In this document: piece by piece, positions 60,549 to 64,000 of the stretch | How positions within the stretch are numbered: the stretch's first letter is position 1 | Layout of the letters: each line of letters opens with the position of its first letter | Assembly (NCBI GenBank): GCA_958430865.1 | Contig: CAUDNR010003057.1 | Location: forward strand, 1-64,000 | Direction: 5' to 3' | Origin: Entrophospora sp. SA101 | Taxonomy: Eukaryota > Glomeromycota > Glomeromycetes > Entrophosporales > Entrophosporaceae | DNA length: 64,000 bases | The notes under the pieces: model-generated | What the model was told of the DNA's origin: nothing | The model's input: only the letters and a program-made list of their open reading frames with translations | Databases searched by the model: none | Position numbers and translations under genes: made by a program

Positions 60549-63500
60549 TCAAGAAGACCTTAATGAATGTAAAGATTGTGGTGATTGTTCAATATATATT
60601 TCATCTTCATCTTCGACTGCTTTTTTAAGTTGATGTTGCAATTTATTATTTTTATAATTCTCTATCTCTTTGTTAATTGCATTAATCAATTGCTATCAAA
60701 GTATCAAATAATGATTATTAATATTTATATTTATATCAATTATATAGATTAAGTTAAAGTAAAAATAAAATAACTTACAGTTTCGTTTATCGGCTTAGTT
60801 AAAAACGCATCCATACCAACTTCTGTAGATTTTTTAACATCACTACCAAAACTATTAGCTGTCAAGGCTAATATAGGTATATCGATACCATTATCTCTTA
60901 ATAGTTTTGTTGCTTCATATCCATTCATCACAGGTGTTATAATATCCATTAGTATACAACAATAGCCTATATCATCAGCATTATAAATCACTTTGTTATC
61001 ATTGTTACCATCGTCATTCCAAAACTTATCACCATTATCAACCTTAACATTGTCAGTGCCACTAACTTCAACTGATATTTCATCGTTATTTGGTTTTTGT
61101 TTTTGTTTTTGTGGATGTAATAATTGTTGTTTTATAATAGATTTTTTTACCATTTCTATAGCTTCTTTACCGTGATTTGCTAATTCAACCGTAAAATTAT
61201 TTCTCAGTAACATTTTCGAGGTGACTCTCTGACAAACTAAATTGTCTTCTACCAATAAAACATTTAATGGTTTTTCATGCGATGATGATGCCGCCGGTGG
61301 TAATGAATGGTGCGATGATTGTTTTAACGAAGATCTGGATTTGGATTCGGATTTGGATTTGGATTCGGATTCGGATGACGAAGATTTCTCGTCTTTATTA
61401 TTATTATTGATATCACCATCATCATCATTAACGCTACCATCACCATCAGTATTGTTTTGAGCCACTTGCGCCAAATAGGCGGACATAATCAATGACGGTG
61501 GTCTAGGTGCATGTGATGATGGTGGAGGTGTATGAGGCGCGTTTGATGATGGTGAATTTTCTTTGTTTGTTATGGATATTGTATTGGGAAGCGTTATGTG
61601 TAATGGATGATTTGATGACGATCGTGGTGAATTGACATTATTACTTGATTTATTATCATCAGCATTGACTATATCAAACGATGAAGTAGTAGAATGATGT
61701 TTTAATAATATGGTATTATCGCCATCATTATTATGATTTGAGGTTATTTTTGATGATGATGGTGAAGATGATATAATAGGTAAATACATACTTTGTTGTT
61801 GCGGCGAAGAATGATAGTCTTCTTGTAAGTCATCATTTATGGAATCATTATTATTTAAAACTAGCTCCTCTTGTCCGTCATTATCACCAGAATAATAGGT
61901 TACGATTGGAGGTAAACCAGGCGATAAGTTTGAAGAATTAATATTAGCGTTTTCAATTAAAGAATTTGTTGTTGTTACTGATATTTCATTATTAGTTTGA
62001 ATATGATTATGTATTATATCATCATTCGTTATTGGCAAATGTAAATTGTTGTTGTTATCATTATTATTATTTATTGTTATTATTGTTGAAGATGACCCAC
62101 CAGAACCTAACGCATTATTACTTTTATTATTTACTGCATCTTTTAGCTTATTATTATTACTATTATTATCTTTCATAATTGATTTATTTGCATCTTTTGA
62201 CGATTTATTACCTAATACTGCCAACATTATTGAACCTTTCCTAATAAAAGTGTTATTTTTACTAATACTACTACTAATACCGCTATCTTTATTATTATTT
62301 ATCGAATTAGATTGTTGTTTATTAATACTACGGACATCATCATCTGATTCTTCACCACTTGTTGTCATTTTTGATTGCTTTGAGTTTATTTTATGAGGTG
62401 CATTTTTATAAGATTTATGGCTACGTTTAGGCATTGCAATTGACATGCTTTTAGAACTTCTTAATTGTGCTTTATTATCAGAATCAATTGTGTCCACTTC
62501 TAATACATAATTAAGATTTCTACCATCAGTTGAACTGGGAGCGCTACCAAATTTACTGTTAAATAATACGTAACCAAGTCCATCGCCACCACCACTAGAT
62601 CCATTTCTACTAATATTTGTATCAAATGATTCTCTGATTGAATATTTTGCATCTTCAGTTAATATCCATATGTCAAACCAAACTCTACTAGCATGTTGAG
62701 TAGATTTTGTGATTTTATCAACCGTTAATCTACCACCCATAACCTTAATAATAGCTTGAGCTAATGCCATTGATAAACCTTGAGCATGAAACCTTGACCC
62801 AATACTTGAATTTGTTTTCGAGTAAGGTTTAAACAATTCCGAAATTTCCTCGTCTGTACGAAATCCTTTGCTATGATCTTTTACAGAAACTCTTGTTAGA
62901 ACACCTTTTGATTTACTTTGTTTTAATACCTGTAACTCTAATTCGATAACACTGCCCTCCGGTGAAACTTCAATTGATCTGGCCAACAGTTTATTTAACA
63001 CTTGTTCTAATCGATGCGGATCGCTATATAATTTTTTCGGGAGATCACTATGTATGATGGTCTTCAGGTTAATCCTTTTACTTGAGGCCTCAATTGATTG
63101 GATTTTAGCAATATTTTGAATTAACAAATAAGGATCCATTTCTTCAGATTTTAATTCTATTTCGTAAGGAGAAGGATTTGTCAGATGAGTTAAATCAAGC
63201 ACATCGTTTACTATGAAATTCAAAAATTTTCCTGCTGCCGTGATATAATCTAATTCTTCGTATTGATTTTTTAAAGACTTTTGTAACATATCTACGAAAC
63301 CTAATATGGCGTGAGCTGGATTACGAATTTCGTGACATAAGAAAAATAAGAATTCGGTTTTAGATTGATTTGCCAGATCAGCCTCATTTTTTGCTTCGAT
63401 TACAGCCCTTTCATTTTCTTTTTTGAAAGTGACATCTCTAAACATTACAACTTGAGTGAAATAATTTTTTTCAACAACAGGTTGGGAAAAGTTTGCTTCG

Positions 63501-64000
63501 GATTCAAAAGTGGTACCATCCTTTCTTCTTGCAAATACATCTTTCATACCAGGTCTGACAGCCACTTCCGATTGATTTGAATCTCTTGTTAAGCCAATAC
63601 CATTATTATTATCATCAAAAATTGGAGGAGTATCAGGATGAGGTAATAGTAAATGACTTATATGCATTTTATTTTCAACTTTGATGTCGTCAGGAGAATA
63701 ACCGGTCAATTTTAAAGCATGTTTGTTTGCGCCAACTATTTCACCTTTTGAATTCAAGGCAACCAAAGGGTCAGCTATCGCTTCTAATACAGCCTTACTA
63801 TCAGCAGTCATTGCTTTGAGTAAACTTTGAGTTCTGCCTAATTTTTGAGTTTGAATGTTAGCCATATCCCTGGTGTATAAATATTTTTTAAAGTATTTAG
63901 AAGTTAATAAACCTAAAAAACCAAAAAAAATTATGAAAATGACCAAGGAAATAGAAGGAATAACATGGGGAATTGCCGATTGGTATAAAGATTCCGAGAC
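60549..64000 (-). CDS. CHASE-PAS hybrid histidine kinase (right copy), cut by the window end
   Basis: A mirror of the kinase at 41132-46347. The last exon is 60549-60692 and the large exon is 60779 to beyond 64000. Present are part of the CHASE domain, the second membrane helix, PAS, HisKA, the ATPase-like region and the receiver. The N-terminal exon and first membrane helix lie outside the window. The sequence is identical to the left copy wherever both are visible. Confidence 0.88.

Larger units (their letters stand above)
42896..64000. repeat. giant inverted duplication, arms at least 10.5 kb
   Basis: Positions 42896-53383 are mirrored by 53513-64000 (x pairs with 106896-x). The offset stays constant across the whole length, so there is no net indel between arms. 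All long proteins encoded by both arms are identical. The right arm leaves the window, so the real length is unknown. The centre contains 118 bp of unpaired sequence and a 10-N gap. Confidence 0.95.

Noticed and set aside
1..64000. tRNA, rRNA or CRISPR features
   Set aside because: I scanned for T-loop and A-box/B-box patterns and for regularly spaced repeats with unique spacers and saw none convincing; a covariance-model search would be decisive.

Overview
The window reads as nuclear DNA of a fungus. It is very AT-rich. Genes are split by short GT-AG introns, many of them 50-120 bp. Several proteins carry Asn, Ser or Gln runs. Fungal families are present: TOM13/Mim1, copper-fist regulator, kinesin-14 and a CHASE hybrid histidine kinase. 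Together with a PARP-like enzyme, decayed Crinkler-type P-loop relics and heavy DNA-transposon debris, this fits an arbuscular mycorrhizal fungus (Glomeromycotina, Rhizophagus-like). The species is inferred, not proven.

The left part (1-26 kb) holds the clearest single-copy genes: aldehyde dehydrogenase (minus, eight exons including a 31-nt one), a 283-residue PARP-like ADP-ribosyltransferase (plus, eight exons), TOM13/Mim1 (minus), kinesin-14 (plus) and 6-phosphogluconolactonase (minus). Between them lie two adjacent, apparently perfect tandem duplications (1106 bp and 630 bp units), a complete-looking non-autonomous hAT element with a BED-finger relic, and decayed P-loop NTPase genes.

The middle (26.8-41 kb) is a transposon graveyard. 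A 5.5-kb region bounded by long inverted repeats contains transposase and coiled-coil relics, a nested hAT insertion with an exact 8-bp target duplication, and small foldback elements. To its right lie a Tigger/pogo relic, further hAT and Tigger deletion derivatives, a foldback element enclosing a CxxC/CxxC mini-ORF, a decayed nuclease-like gene and a minisatellite.

The right third (41-64 kb) is a giant inverted duplication. Positions 42896-53383 pair with 53513-64000 with no indel that I could find (x pairs with 106896-x). Each arm carries the hybrid histidine kinase (right copy cut by the window end), a decayed TnpB/Fanzor-like gene, a copper-fist regulator, and a WDR25-like WD40 gene divergent from it. 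The axis holds a dispersed repeat on both sides and a 10-N gap, so a scaffolding artefact must be excluded before calling it biological.

I see no operon-like or clearly new multi-gene system. The best candidates for follow-up are the CHASE-PAS kinase with an intact phospho-His and receiver Asp but degenerate ATP-binding boxes, the Fanzor-like relic, the PARP-like enzyme, and the inverted duplication itself. Exon limits were inferred by eye from splice sites and reading-frame continuity.
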